Origin: Dipetalonema caudispina
Lineage: Eukaryota; Nematoda; Chromadorea; Rhabditida; Onchocercidae
Assembly: GCA_013365325.1 (NCBI GenBank)
Contig: JABVXV010000003.1
Span: forward strand, 930,001 to 994,000
DNA length: 64,000 nucleotides
Reading direction: 5' to 3'
Shown: positions 1 to 12,875 of the stretch, piece by piece
Layout: every line of letters starts with the position of its first letter
Position numbering within the stretch: the first letter of the stretch is position 1
The notes under the pieces: generated by a model
The model's input: the letters and a program-made list of their open reading frames with translations, nothing else
Told to the model about the DNA's origin: nothing
Database searches by the model: none
Translations under genes and position numbers: made by a program

Positions 1-1067
1 GTTCCTTGATATCTATTGTTTGTTATTCTCCGTCACAAAACAAGCGAATAGAGAGAGAGTCAGTCTCCGCAACTTCCTTGCTTAATAAAACACCTGAATC
101 TGCAGCAAGATTTTGCAATCAATAAGGAAAAACGACCACAAGAATTAAGCACACCGTTCTGTAGGGAAAATTCTAGTTTATTCCACAGGACAAATTAAAT
201 GTGAAAGAAGCTACAATAGGCTTACGTTTGATATATGACCAATAGATGGTTGGATTTAACTAAAGTCATAATCTCCCACAGTTCCCTTTGCTTGGCATTT
301 GAAATTGGAAAAAGATGACAGACAATTACCATGCCAAAAGGTAATTCGCAGGTGATAGGTGGCACAAAGCTTACTTTAATACACACCGCTGAGATGCCTT
401 ATTTCACATACCACTTTCGCTTCCAACTATCGAAGGTAACATTAGCAGGGGCAACATTTGAATCGCTAAACCTTATTCCAAAGCCAGAAGACACAACAGA
501 AGCGGTGTTCCCGACATCCTTTTTCTGACCCCGATGTAAAAAACGGAATAATCTGCTTCAAAGATCAAGACCATCACATATATTACATGAACATACGGAG
601 AAAAATAATATTAGTTCGACGACAACTCTTAATGAAAACAACTGTCTTCTCTAAGTATCAAAATCGAAACAACTTGAATTCCTTATACCATCATGGCGTC
701 GCCGACAAACAATAATACGGAAGTTTGAAATTATCTATATTCCTTTCATTCAGACTCGTTTTAATCTTTTTGTTCATCGTAGCATCATCAGTTATTCAGA
801 CCACCAGCATCAAGAGCTCAACAACGATCGGCTGAAGGTGAACCAATCTCTTATGGGTAGAACACAGGTGCCATAAGGACCCGACATAAAAAAAGCGAAA
901 GTCATAATCTTCCTAGATGACTGATATTTCCAGTTTTCACATAATTTGCTTTCTGTCTACTTATATAATATAGAGTTATTAAGCACACATCCCGATGAAG
1001 AAATAGCACTCCTCATCTTAAATAACATAATAAAACAGCAGAATATCAAGTAAAATGAATACATCAC
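1..1067. other. 3' flank of the SAFB-like gene, no gene recognised
   Basis: No exon with family similarity was seen on either strand. A 65-codon open frame at 331-528 on the plus strand has no splice support and no recognisable content. The first part should include the 3' UTR of the SAFB-like gene, but no clear minus-strand AATAAA close to the stop was found. Confidence 0.5.
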
Positions 1068-4000
1068 TCAGTAGCGGCGGTTGTATTTATCATAAGAATC
1101 GTACTTATCATATTTATCATAAGTTGATACATGTCCATGCGTGTCAGCCATACCACCACCTGACCAGTGATCATCTGCAATAACAAAATGGTTCGCTAAA
1201 TTGGTACTGATAAGAAAGAACATTATGTAATACAGAATCGAAACCATCAAAAATAATTATCTCTTCTGCAAATAAGATAAAATTTCAGAACAGAAACGGT
1301 CCAACAACCTCTTGATGACGACCAATTACTGCTTCCCAAGCCATGACTCCCATGGCCTTGAGATGCAGATACGCCCGAAATCCACGCATCACCGTCGTAA
1401 TCGCGTGATGATCCTACGTACGTCGAAGATGAACCTCCAACTGACCAAGACGCACCACCTCCCAAAGAACGAGAACTGGTACCATAACCTACAAAAAACA
1501 AATCAAGGACCCAGTTCAAGTGCATCCAAAAATTTTGGTCTAAGAAACGCATGCTATACTTTCAAATACCCTTCTCAAATATTTTAAACTAACCTCTCAT
1601 CAAAAACGACGGATAGCTTTTATAACTTTCTGCTGCTATTATATAGGGCAAACTAAACAGCATTTTTATCGAGTTACTTAACAACCGTCAGCTTCAAATT
1701 AAGTACTCAGATCGAAATGAAATAATGCTGTCGTAAAACAAAACCAAAACTTGCGTATACCCATTTTGAACTCGTGTATTGCAGAAAGTACGCAGTCTTT
1801 CCCTGTATCTTTCCCCGATTTAAAGTGATACATATACCACCGATTCGGCCAGGGAAATTTATAATTATAAAAAATTATGCATTATAATCAGAAGTTGCAT
1901 GTAGAACCAATTTTCATTTGTGTGACTCATAAGACACATATTTTTTAATCATATTTTTTTTATATTTCTTTTATCTTCTTTTTTCAACCACTGTTGAAAT
2001 ATATTTCTTTCAACCACAGTGGCACATTATGCTTTCCTAGAGGCTTTTTGATTTGAAGTACCAAAAATTGATGTGGCCCCTGATACAGCTGACTTGTTTC
2101 TGACTACATTGTATAACATGCAGGGAAGAAAAAACAAACCAGAATCTTTGCTATAAGAAGATGGTGCTACATCACGGGAATAAGTACTGGATGAGCTATA
2201 TGTCCCTAGATCTCGACTTCCATATCCAGTGTCGCCGGAACGATGGCTATTGTAAGTCGTCGTATCGGGTCGATATGGGTCACGTCCTGAAATTATACTT
2301 TCTCCTTTGATTATATTACATCAAAATAAAATTGACATGAATCCTTATGTTAATATCAAAACCATCGATATGGAACTTGTCTAGCTAAGATTACCTTCTG
2401 AAAGAACTTAGATCGAGTAAAGTGCATAAACAGTACCGTAATTGTTGGAAATCGTAGGATCACCACTACGTGAATATGAATGACTTTCACGACCATAACT
2501 GGGAACACTTTCACGAACGACATTCGATGAACCGTAGTCACGAGTGCCTGAGATTTGTTATATCAAGAAAATTCTATATTCACATATGAACCCACACCAC
2601 AAAAGTGAAGCTGGAATGAGTTCTAAACAGCCGATCGAAACAAAGAAAATACTGCAAATCAAACAGAAATGAGGAATAAATCTAATCAAATATAAATTAT
2701 TTCAAAATTAAATTGAAGAATATAGCAAAACATGCAACTATAACGAAAAACACATACTGTGCCGGCTACGGTCACGACTGCGTTCACGACTTCGTTCGGC
2801 AGCACCACGCGATGAAGAGTGTGTGCTGCTTACATGTCGCGATGAACTGTGTGCTTCCCGCCGATCGGGTAAAGAGTTACGCGTAGAAGTGACGCCACGA
2901 TGCGATGACGATCGTTCGCCTGATCGCCTTGAATATTCGTTCCGCCTTTAAATAAAGGAGATTATTTGAAGCAGTTCTCTATAATTTTCACGAAAGTACT
3001 ATTATCTTTGCGCTGGCTTTTTGCTCTAAATCTGTCACCATTCAAAGAAAGGTATGGTGATTCACTCAAAGTTACAGAATCCCCAACTAGTTTAGCATCT
3101 TTTTACTTAGAGTCCCAAAACCTCAAAATTCATCCGAAAGGAACTGAATATACAGATTAAAAAATTCGCATCGAATCAAAACGTACTTCAATTCCTTTTC
3201 TGATTTGTACCTGGAAGAATCCATATCGCCGTATTCATGTGAGCGACGTGGTGGAGGCGCTCCTGGAGCTGACATCATTTGCACTGGTGTGGTGAGAGCA
3301 GCGATTTGGCGTAACTGTTGCAATTCGAGACGTTCCCGTTCAAACCGTTCACGTTCAAACTTCAGGCGCTCACGTTCACGTTGCAATCTCAATTCTTGCT
3401 CCTTCAGTCGATGTTCTTCTTCCTTCTTACGCAACATTTCCATCATTTCACGCTTCTCCCATGAAGTAGGGGGCTCAACACGACGCGACGAAACCTCACG
3501 GCGGACCATTCCACGTAATATACTGCCACGACCAAGGCGACTCGAAAATGGTCGACTTCCCAAAGTCCTTCTTGAGGCAGCTGACGAATAACTAGGTTTA
3601 CGAATTACATACGAGCGCCGTAACGTGGAAGAAACATGATCTGTTCGCTCAATTCTTCTACTGGCTCGAAACCGTGATGGTAAGCGTGTGACCGTTGAAC
3701 GTTTACTGCTACTGAGCGTTGAGAACCTTGTGTCTGAAACAGTATAAGCAAGTGCCCTACTTCTCATTTCGCCTTTTACATTGAATATTATGGTAGCGCA
3801 CAGAAACTCCCTCGGAATGTGTTCGCAGCTACAGAATCGTAATTTTCTGAGGCCCTCTTATCCCGGAAATACAACTCTTATGAGTGTTTTCCAAAGAAAC
3901 ATTTTGGTCAGGAAAAACTTCATGAATGTTTCATCTGCACCTTTTCGGTAACGATTTTTCTTCAATCTAAAAACCAGGGAGCCTTCATCTGTTGCAAAAG

Positions 4001-7000
4001 ACGAGTCGACTGTTTGTAAGGTATGTTGATATCAAAAAGAAAGATCAACGCCCAAGCAATAACAGGCAACCCCTCTCAGTAATGACAGCACCAAAACTTC
4101 AGAAATTTCTTACACTCCAGAATTAACAAAGTTTGGCTGCCAATTTCAGGAACCTCAACCGAATTTGGTCTCAAAATGATCATCCGCGTAAGGACCTCAT
4201 TTCTCCGGTTGTTCAGCTTTCATACATAGAAAATTCTGTAAATGTTACGTGTTGTGCTCGCAGACGGCGCTTTAACGGGTGATTTTTTCGTTTCCGACAT
4301 TGCTTTCACTGTTTTCTGCTTCTCACTTCTCGTGGTACTGACTGCTTTATTGCCACTCGATGCGCTACTTTTCGATTTGTCAATACTAGTTGTATCTTTC
4401 TTCGATTTTTCGGCTGTTCTAGTGGTTGATAATTTCTCTTCTCCGCTTTTCGAACAAGTATCGAAAGCGGTAGTGGACTTGCCACTTTTCACGTCACCTG
4501 CCACGTTACATGTCGGTTTCTTGGGTATCGATTTAACAATGGGCATGTTGCAACGGTCCGCCTAAATTTGTAAAAGTTTGTACCATGTGGGCTTTGATGA
4601 TGCATTCTGCCCTCGGATATTACCAATTCTGGCGTTCCAATGGATACCCCGATGCTTGAAGTCACATGAAGACAATGCTACTGTAACATTTTTGATTACG
4701 AATATTCACTTTCTACTAAAAATCAGGACGGAGAGCAAAACACTGATTTCTTGAGATTGTTCGTAACAGCCTATATAAGCAAGCCCTGATCCAAATATAA
4801 CAGTTAGTTTTGTTCTCGAATTAAAGACATCTGTGACGAATTATTTCCGTGCAGCAGGGTGGAATTCGATAATGAAAATGACTTCATTTCTGGATCTTAA
4901 GATAAATCACAGCACTTGGATATGAACCTGAAATCGTTTTCACCCACTTACGTGCAACAGAATTTGAACAAAACATACTCGTTCCACCGTAATCGGGCGT
5001 CCTTTGACATTTGTTTTATGAAGTTTTTGAATACAGAGATCAGCTGCAGCAGAATCGACCATAGTGACGAATCCAAAGCACGCATTTGATGGCTGCTGCC
5101 GTCTCGTAAAAATTTTGGCAGTTAGTACTCGTCCGTACTTTGCAAACAATGCCTTAAAACGCTTAATTTTAAAAAAAAAAATTTCGACACATCTGATCAT
5201 TTTACTTCTAAAAAAAAAAAAAAAAATCTTTATTCAAAACATTCCTAAAAAGGTGAACAGGAAAATCGAGAGGTAAGGGTAAAGTTGGTTCTTATGTCAT
5301 ATATGTAAGTTTTTCAAAAAAGGAAATAAAACCTAAAAACGTTTTAGAATAACCTTCAAATCTGCGGCTTTTGTGTTCGGGCTGATGCCTTTGATCCACA
5401 AAGAATTATCGGATTTCTTAAGCATGGATGTCGCTGCATGTGGAGCACCTTCGATACGTTCCGCTGGTGTCGATGCTACAGTTTCGACAGTGGACATGAA
5501 TAAAGTGTCACCCTCTTTGGAAGCTTTCAATTCTACTTTTCCAACTGTCTTGCTTCCATCCTCTTTTTGACAGACTTTGCTTCCAGTTTCTTTGCACTCC
5601 TCTGCTTCGCCCTCCTCCTCATTAATCTGCAAGATTTTCTTACATCTTCCCTCAACAAAACCAAAGTGATTTTTGTTACCCAACTTCACAATCACAAAGT
5701 AACTTTTTGGAAAACTTAAAATTTAAGTTCTGAAACATCACTGGAGAAAACAACAAAAGTCTAGACACAAAAACTACCAATACTGAGAACGAAACATGAA
5801 CAAAATACCCGAGTTGTATCCGGCATTTCCTCATCTTCGTAGTTAACTTCGTCTGCAATCTCTTTAACTGTTTCATCATCTTCCTGTTCTTTAGTCTCCA
5901 CCAATTCTTTAACAATGGATGCATCCTCAACAACTTCATTTACTTCCATTTGTTCTTCAATAAATTCATTTCTACTGTGGTCTTCTGAAAATTTACTGTC
6001 ATAGTAAAACATGGCCTAATATTAAAAAATAAACGTGAATTCTGAAACGTCCCCAGAATGTGTTAAAAATAAAATATAAAGTAATGGTAATAATACATAT
6101 ACGAGAGATTTAAACAAAAATTAAAACCTTGCTTCACAACCGAAATTCCTTCCATCTGATTAAGTTTTACTTCTTTGTCCTCCAACACTTCTTCGGATGA
6201 TTCTTTCGTTGTTTCCAAATGACCAATTTTTTCAACCGTTCCATCGCTGTCTTCAGATTCTACAACTACGCTGATGGTAGTATCTGGTCCGTTAGGATCT
6301 TCCCTTTTCATTTCCTTCTGCTCGTTTTCATGATGACCATTGGAAACTTCAATTCCATGTTCAGATAGGGCTAAAGAGTAAAAGTGATGAAATGATACGG
6401 ATAATCAGAAGAGGAAGTTAACCAGATACATTAAAAAGAAATGATTATTAAAGAAAATGATGAAGGATGACAAATTCTAACTTTCGTGACTACTAGAGCT
6501 GAACTGACTTTCTCTCGTCGTCTCGTTGGAGGAACTTTTCGAGGGAATAGTCGGAGATTTGCCATAGTCATTAACTACAAACTTGTAAATCTTTGGATCG
6601 TGTCCTTCTCCTCGAAGAGCCTTGAAATAAAACGACTAATGAGATTATAATTATGCAAAGAATTCAGATTACTGACAAGTTAAATTTTATAGGGGACCCC
6701 TGGCTCCCTTGAAATAAAAATTGAAGTCAGTGTTGTGTACTTGAAAAAATTTATCACTTTATCATGAGACTACAGAACGCTATTTTATAATATTAAAATG
6801 TATCACTTTGCTTTATGTAATTATGACTTGCTCTGGAAGTTTACTTTCAACTCATAGTCAGTTTAATAATGTGACCTAGGCTTCAAAAAAGTGATGGCAT
6901 ATTTGGCTATTCCATGCGCCATGTTTAATCCTCTCAGAATCAATACTGATATGTGTCATGCTGACGCCATATATGCATAAGGATTATCTTGTATCTGACA

Positions 7001-7369
7001 GCGGCTATATACCAATTTAAAAGAAGCTCACGGTCAATCATCAAGTCATTTTAACTTATAATCCTACTTTCAGTGGTTTATAGCACTTAATTCCAAACGA
7101 CAATAAGCATAGTGGTTAAGCTAATTTCGTCTGCAAATGGAAATTTAAAGCACTGTGCATAATTTATTTCAATCCAAAACGTATGAGGAGCAAGTAATTC
7201 CCTCTCTTTAAATGCAAAAACAAACTTCCTCTAAGCGTTCCACCAATGCTAATTTAATTCCACTTTTGTCTAGTCCACGCTTCTCTAATTCTTGCTTAAG
7301 TTCAAAAACACGTAGCTCACTAAGTGTCATCGTTTTGCCTTGTAATGCTGTAACTGGTGCTGTTGCCAT
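1068..7369 (-). CDS. SAFB-like scaffold attachment factor (SAP + RRM, RS/ER-rich)
   Basis: Thirteen exons, all in phase: 7369-7226, 6620-6482, 6370-6128, 5984-5809, 5626-5354, 5152-4979, 4561-4249, 3772-3187, 2945-2758, 2547-2437, 2286-2140, 1488-1309, 1174-1068; about 926 residues, close to vertebrate SAFB. The N-terminus is a SAP DNA-binding domain (about residues 14-50, core LSELRVFELKQELEKRGLDK). Acidic linkers follow. An RRM at about 303-380 (SLWIKGISPN..ALFAKYGRV..CFGFVTM) resembles the SAFB RRM. Next come a Ser/Lys-rich stretch, an Arg/Glu-rich helix at about 600-660 (LRLQRERERLKFERERFER), RS repeats, and a Tyr/Ser/Gly-rich tail ending in repeated YDKYD units. The family binds matrix-attachment DNA and RNA in the nucleus and couples chromatin, transcription and splicing. 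An acceptor-like TTTTCAG ends 20 bases before the ATG, so trans-splicing is likely. Domain order fixes the family; the exon 4, 5 and 7 edges were chosen by phase. Confidence 0.88.
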
Positions 7370-8690
7370 TTTCGATAACTAAAGAAAGCTGAAAATGAAA
7401 AAAAAAAGTTAATTCTAGCGCGAAAAAATTCACGTAAATTATAAAATAAAAGCGGCAGGATGAAAAGACCAGCTGTAATCAATGACAATAAATGAAGATC
7501 CTTAAAAGAAACATAGCACTTACATATCTAGAATTTATCCACAAAGTCAAATTTATGGGTCTTTTTTTCTTTGAACATGAGAAAAAACCTAGATCTAGTG
7601 AAGCAGTGAAATTTCACACCCAATATTTGTCTACATAAATTTTTCCTCATTTAACTTATCCTAACCATAACCTTAATCTGTTATATTTGAATATCATATT
7701 AAGGATATCCAATCCATTTGAAACTCTTCATTTCCCTAGATAATTCAATTCAACTATTGTTAATTTGAAAAAAAGATTCATAAAAGAAACTACCCCCATA
7801 ACTAATCAGCAATATTCTATGATTAATTAATCCATTTATCCATTCATGGTTAATCATAACACAATCTACCAACTACACAAAGCCTACAACTGACCGACCT
7901 ATCACTAAAACCTAACAATCAGAAACCATTCAATACATAACAAATACAGCATTGCTATCGTAATGCAAATAGTCTGTGTAATTGTATGAAATATTTGTTG
8001 CAGCCCTATAATTATCTAAATTTATCAAAAGTTGGATTAAAGTTAGCAGTGATTAGAATATTGTAGCTACTAAAGAACGATAGCAATTGTATACCACAAA
8101 TGATTTCTCAAATAATTTCTAGCAATATTCCGTGATTGTTATATGTTTAAAATTTGAAATCATAAATAACATTTAACTAACACTAAGCTATGAATCAATC
8201 AGAATTAGTATTATACTAAGCTGAGAATTTCATACCTTAGTATATTAGGATATAATGATTCACGGAAGATAACATTTTGTAATTAACGTTCAATGGTTTT
8301 GAGAAAATCTCAAGCGTATTTGATCTCTGTCCATTGTTTGATGCAAATATAGACGATCCAGCAGATTAATTGGATGAAAGAGATTTTCTTTGAACTTGAA
8401 AAATCTGAGCAAATTTTATGAGATCCATAATGTAATACTTCATGTATTTGCTAAAAGCCTGAATAATTATTAAGGATATGTATGTGTCACAAAATGGCTT
8501 CTCAATTATTTGTTAGGAATACAATATATTGATCGTGTCAATGCTAAATTTACTCATCGAACGATCAAGAAATTTAAATGCTTCTTTAAGCTTTGAATTT
8601 GGGCACAACCTTTTCCAGGAAATTTCTAATCTTTTTGATCAATTCTGGACAACATAAATCGATTCCAAAAAACATACATACATACACACA

Positions 8691-8734
<44 letters not shown>

Positions 8735-9201
8735 TGTTATAATATCATATTACACGAATTTGAAAGAAATTAAGTGGTCATTTAATATAAGAACAATGAA
8801 GGTTCAACTATTCAATCAGAAAATTTGAAATTTCGAAATATACACTTTAACAGTAGAATAACATTCATTTATAAATTACAGCTGTTGGATTATGGACAGG
8901 TGAAAGTATAATGGATGTAAGAGAAACAAATTAAATTTGAAATTGGTTGAAGTTTTGACGGATTTGAAACGAACTGTGAAATATTGAACTGCTTTCTTCC
9001 ATTTTAAGCGTGTATGGTTGACTGACTCTATTTTAAGGAAAGATACATTTCCAAGATTAAATTTCGCATTATAGCTGAAATTGTTTCAGGAGCGTTTGCT
9101 AATTGAATTTTTGTTTAAAAAAAGGGGAACTGTTTTACACTCTCCAATATCTTCCTATCGTATTCATCAAATTTCAATTGAAAGTATTTCCGAAATAACA
9201 A
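7370..9201. other. Intergenic region upstream of the SAFB-like gene
   Basis: AT-rich, with no coding stretch recognised. It separates the minus-strand SAFB-like gene from a possible plus-strand small gene at 9202 and probably holds both promoters. It contains the AC/CA microsatellite at about 8674-8732. Confidence 0.5.
8674..8732. repeat. (CA)n/(CATA) microsatellite
   Basis: Read directly: CATA units followed by about 20 uninterrupted CA units with one TA interruption. Intergenic and probably length-variable between individuals. Confidence 0.97.
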
Positions 9202-9518
9202 ATGTCTGACGTCTCGGACTATGAAGCGCATAAAGATCCAGCTAACTTTTGCAAGCACAAATTTTTGGTAAGTTTTCTTCATAAAGTATATCAAATGAAA
9301 AAGTTGAAATGAATATCAACCAACCAATCAGTCAACGACTGGCAGGAAAAGATTATTCTATAGCAAATAAATGACACGAAGATGAAAGCAATCAAAGATA
9401 AATAAAGGTAAATACCTTTACCGTACAATTACTGCTGTCAAAGTTTCTTCTTTTTGTATTTGGTTGAAAACAGCAAGGTCCTCTTTTATGGTATATTATG
9501 GACAAACAGTTTGAATAA
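9202..9518 (+). CDS. Candidate two-exon micropeptide, unrecognised
   Basis: Exon 1 is 9202-9267. It opens with ATG and encodes MSDVSDYEAHKDPANF and six further residues, then meets a perfect GTAAGT donor at a codon boundary. The next convincing acceptor (AAAACAG) ends at 9473. Joining there keeps the frame through 9474-9518 (QGPLLWYIMDKQFE, then TAA), giving a 36-residue product with a charged N-terminal half and an aromatic C-terminal half. It sits between the divergent SAFB-like gene and the convergent ABHD11-like gene, where a plus-strand gene would fit. I do not recognise the product. The model rests only on the splice signals and frame; exon 1 could instead belong to a longer gene with other downstream exons, or be chance. 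Confidence 0.3.
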
Positions 9519-10814
9519 GATGGAAGCCAAAAAAAGCGATATGATTTGGAAATAGAATTTGATAAAAGAGGTACTTTTTTTAGAAATATGTTCCTCCTCT
9601 AGCTTTAACTCAAATATATAGGTGGACTGGTCTATAAGAAGCACGCTATCTTAACTAAATGATTAATTTTAGTCTTGACCTTATGATATTCATTAAATTC
9701 ATTATAAGTGATGATGAATTACAAAAGTTATTTCGGTTTTTTTCTGATAATTACCACTATTACAATTAGGTCAAACAAGTTAGTGACAAGGACTTATCGT
9801 TTCTAAAGTATAAAGGATTGGCTTTTTCAGCAATTGCTTCAACTTTTCATTAAAACTTCTCAATTCTCATTAAATTGCGTCCTAAAGAACTATACGAGTT
9901 AGAGATGTTAAGAATAGTTTTAGGCTTTTAAGCTTATTAGCTTGTTCTTCCAAGCACCCTTCAATTTGCACCCTCCAAAATGGCAAAAAATTTCGAAAAA
10001 ACTTATTTGCTTGAAACTTTCCAATTAAAACAATATCTGACATAAGGATAGTCAGTACAGAAATGACACAATAAATGCAGATATTTTCTGTTTCTGATAA
10101 TGAAAACTGGGAGTAAAACGTAATTAATGTCTTTAATTTGTAGCAACACGTACAGAAGGGAAGAATCAATAAAGTTTCAAATCTTGTACCGAAATTAAAT
10201 AATATTAACTGATCGTTATGCATTAGAATTAAGCTCACAATGCAAAGAATTGACACAATACGCATTAGGTTGACTGATATACATTCTTAGAGACAAACAT
10301 TAAATTGGTAACCAACTCCTTTTCAACATCAACTACGTATTATATTGTTTGGCGAGATGGCGAGACTATGTATGTTTTATCCATTTTTATGCAATTAACA
10401 GAAATCATTAGCGGAAGATTCATTATTAGAATCAACAAATTAGAAGCGAAATATTACGGAGTAATAATAATCGCAATGATAATTCTAGCAATGAAAATAC
10501 CCAAAAATCACCCATCAAGGTATATCACAAGAGAAGTGGTAAAATTCAGAATATCTTTTGCAATGGAAATAATGATATGTTATGCAAAAGATAAAAAATG
10601 CGAAGCAACTGTAGCATACTTTACTTAAATCACAGAACAGTTCAAAATCAACAAAAATTTAGCACGGAGACCTTTTTACTAAAGAATCTGATAAGCTCAC
10701 AACGCAAACTTTACGCCCGCTCTCTGGCTTTCGAAAAGAAATATTCTGGGCAAGATAAAAAATTCGATCACATCTTCAAACTTTGAACAAGTATATAAAC
10801 AATACCGCATTTGT
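9519..10814. other. Intergenic region downstream of the ABHD11-like gene
   Basis: No recognised gene. Two open frames overlap on opposite strands at about 9882-10265 (minus) and 10305-10628 (plus). Both have AT-rich, low-information composition, no family resemblance and no convincing splice context, so neither is called. Confidence 0.45.
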
Positions 10815-12875
10815 TTACTTGTCTTTGTTTATCTTCTCGGACCTCTTCTCTCCTTCAAGTTCTTCAACAGAAAGAATGAACTTAGTAACAACATCTGCAA
10901 ATTCATGGGGTTTTTCGGCATGAATCCAATGTGCTGCATTAGGAACCACGGAAAATTGTGTATTTGGAAATTGTTTCAAAATTAGAGGATAATCACAAGG
11001 TACAACATAATCTGAAGCACCACCTGAGACAAACAAGCACCTTCCATTATAAATACCCTTATTCTCTATACCTGAACTACCACAAATTTCTCCAATATGA
11101 CATGCAATGGAATCCAAATTTAACCGCCAACTATACGTGTGCTGATCTGTTGGTACCAAATTCGTCAACAAAAACAGCCGTATCGTTCTATCGGTAACTG
11201 TTACTGCCAGTTCCTCTTCAATTTCAGCACGATCAGAAGTCAAATTGATAGATTTCATAGCTTCGATGATTCTTGAAAAAGATATCTCTGAAGAGTTGTA
11301 TGCCTTTGGAGCTATATCTTCTACAATTAGCGATTTCAATCGTACGTTACTATCCTTCATCAAGGCAACATGCATAGCTGCTTTACCACCCATTGAATGG
11401 CCAAGAAGATGAACTTTTGAGAATTCTCCTATTTGCTGCGGTACTATTTCGTCAATAAAGTACCGCACGTCATTTGCCATCTCAGCGTAAGTCATTGTAG
11501 GATGCCATGGAGAATTGCCTGAAAAGTAATAAGTAAACTGTCTAGCTTAAGGCGATGATAATAGCCAAGCCATTATTAATCAGTAACTGTTACGAGATAG
11601 TTCTCCAGATGCAAAGAGCATTTTCTCTAAAAATAAACAAGACTATGAATAGGTTAGGTCGAATTACCACCGTCAAGAGAGGTGTCATTCACCTAGTAGA
11701 CACTAAATGAAAATAAGTCATCGATCCTTCTGCAGTTTACTGAAAGATCATTCCACGCTTAAGAAATTCGGAAAATTTTCTCCAGTGAAAATCAAACTAT
11801 AATTGCAAAATGAAGATTTTTGTATGTAGCAGAAACTGCGAAGAACTTAGAAATGATTGATAACAATTTCAATTCAGTATTTCTAGCTATTCGGATGTTC
11901 CCGCCGAGATCTGAAGAGCGAACTATCATGAAATTCTCTTGGTGATCTTAATTTAGTGCATTTGCATACCTAAATAACTGGCTCAAGCTGTTGTTCGGTC
12001 CTTGTCTCCAAGAACATAGCTCACACTTTCTTCATGAATGTCTGTCCCTTACTTCGCTTACCTAGAACATACCTATCGAAATCAATGATGATGCCAAATA
12101 TTAATTTATGTATAAAAGGCAGAATTGACCAAATGAGAGGAATAAAACACATTAGTTTCAAACATCACTTATTAAAATCAAGAAATCCGAAATAAGCTAT
12201 CATAATTTGATATTTAATAGTAAATCTGTTGATACCATTTTTGATGAGTATTTCGAAAATCAAATTTATTCGAGTGAATATTTAGTATACAGATAATTCT
12301 AAGAAAAAGTAAATTTATTGATAACTGTGGCAAGCCTAACAGCGTGTTTGTCTCAGTTTGTTAAGGACAGTTCAACAAATTTTACTATAGCTTTAATAAA
12401 TTTAATTCGGAAATAAATTTATTTTACATATATTAGCCATGCTAGCATCAAAAAGCTCATAGCTGATAAATAAGAGGTGAATCTTTGGCAAAGATTCGCC
12501 TCTCAATTATAGGAAACGAGCCTATTAAAGTTTCACTTTCATAAAGAAAAGAAGCAAACAAAATTACTTATAAAAAGACAATAAATTGGCCACTAGACAA
12601 TTTCCATATCTAGCGAAAATTCAGCGAAACTAACCATGATTCCGTAGGTCCAATGTAAATACAACAGTTCTCAAAAGACGATGCAGATTATTTGCAACCG
12701 ATTTCCAATTAGTTTTCTGTCCAAATAATCCATGTAAAATGACAACTGGTGACACTTGGCATCCAGCTTCTACTTCATCGCCAAACTTTTCGAATGCTAA
12801 TGGGATGGGACATGAAGAGATTCGAGAGGTCAGTACTAACCGACTCCATTTCCATTGTTGTAACATGCCACACAT
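10815..12875 (-). CDS. ABHD11-type alpha/beta hydrolase, probably mitochondrial
   Basis: Two exons, 12875-12635 and 11518-10815, join in phase across a GTTAGT donor to give 314 residues, the usual ABHD11 size. The oxyanion-side HGLFGQKTNW motif lies at about residue 50-60, followed by LRNHGNSPWHP. The nucleophile elbow GHSMGG puts the catalytic serine near residue 122. The acid is probably in GGASDYV and the histidine in NAAHWIHAEKP, as in human ABHD11. The family are serine hydrolases of the mitochondrial matrix; the human protein protects the 2-oxoglutarate dehydrogenase complex from lipoyl adduct damage. The N-terminus is short but contains Lys/Arg and no acidic residues before residue 26, compatible with mitochondrial import. 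A TTAG acceptor-like site ends two bases before the ATG, and an in-frame stop lies upstream of it. Confidence 0.9.
12473..12503. repeat. Near-perfect 31-base palindrome in the ABHD11 intron
   Basis: Arms 12473-12487 and 12489-12503 are complementary over 15 bases with one G-T pair, around a single central base at 12488. It lies in the intron of the ABHD11-like gene. Confidence 0.85.

Noticed and set aside
331..528. 65-codon plus-strand frame
   Set aside because: No known motif, no splice context and no composition signal; consistent with chance in 3' flank DNA.
3205..3591. 128-codon Arg/Ser-rich frame on the plus strand
   Set aside because: It is the antisense shadow of the ER/RS-rich SAFB exon 3772-3187.
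4242..4565. Hydrophobic plus-strand frame that looks like a membrane protein
   Set aside because: Antisense of the Ser/Lys-rich SAFB exon 4561-4249; the hydrophobicity comes from complementing Lys/Ser codons.
5158..5190. Poly(A) runs in SAFB introns as possible retroposon tails
   Set aside because: They are short poly-T/polypyrimidine stretches next to splice acceptors on the transcript strand; no element body or target duplication is visible.
9882..10265. 127-codon minus-strand frame
   Set aside because: Low-complexity, AT-driven composition, no family resemblance, and it lies in the 3' flank of the ABHD11-like gene.
10305..10628. 107-codon plus-strand frame
   Set aside because: No ATG at its start, Ile/Lys-dominated composition and no motif; long but plausible by chance in AT-rich DNA.
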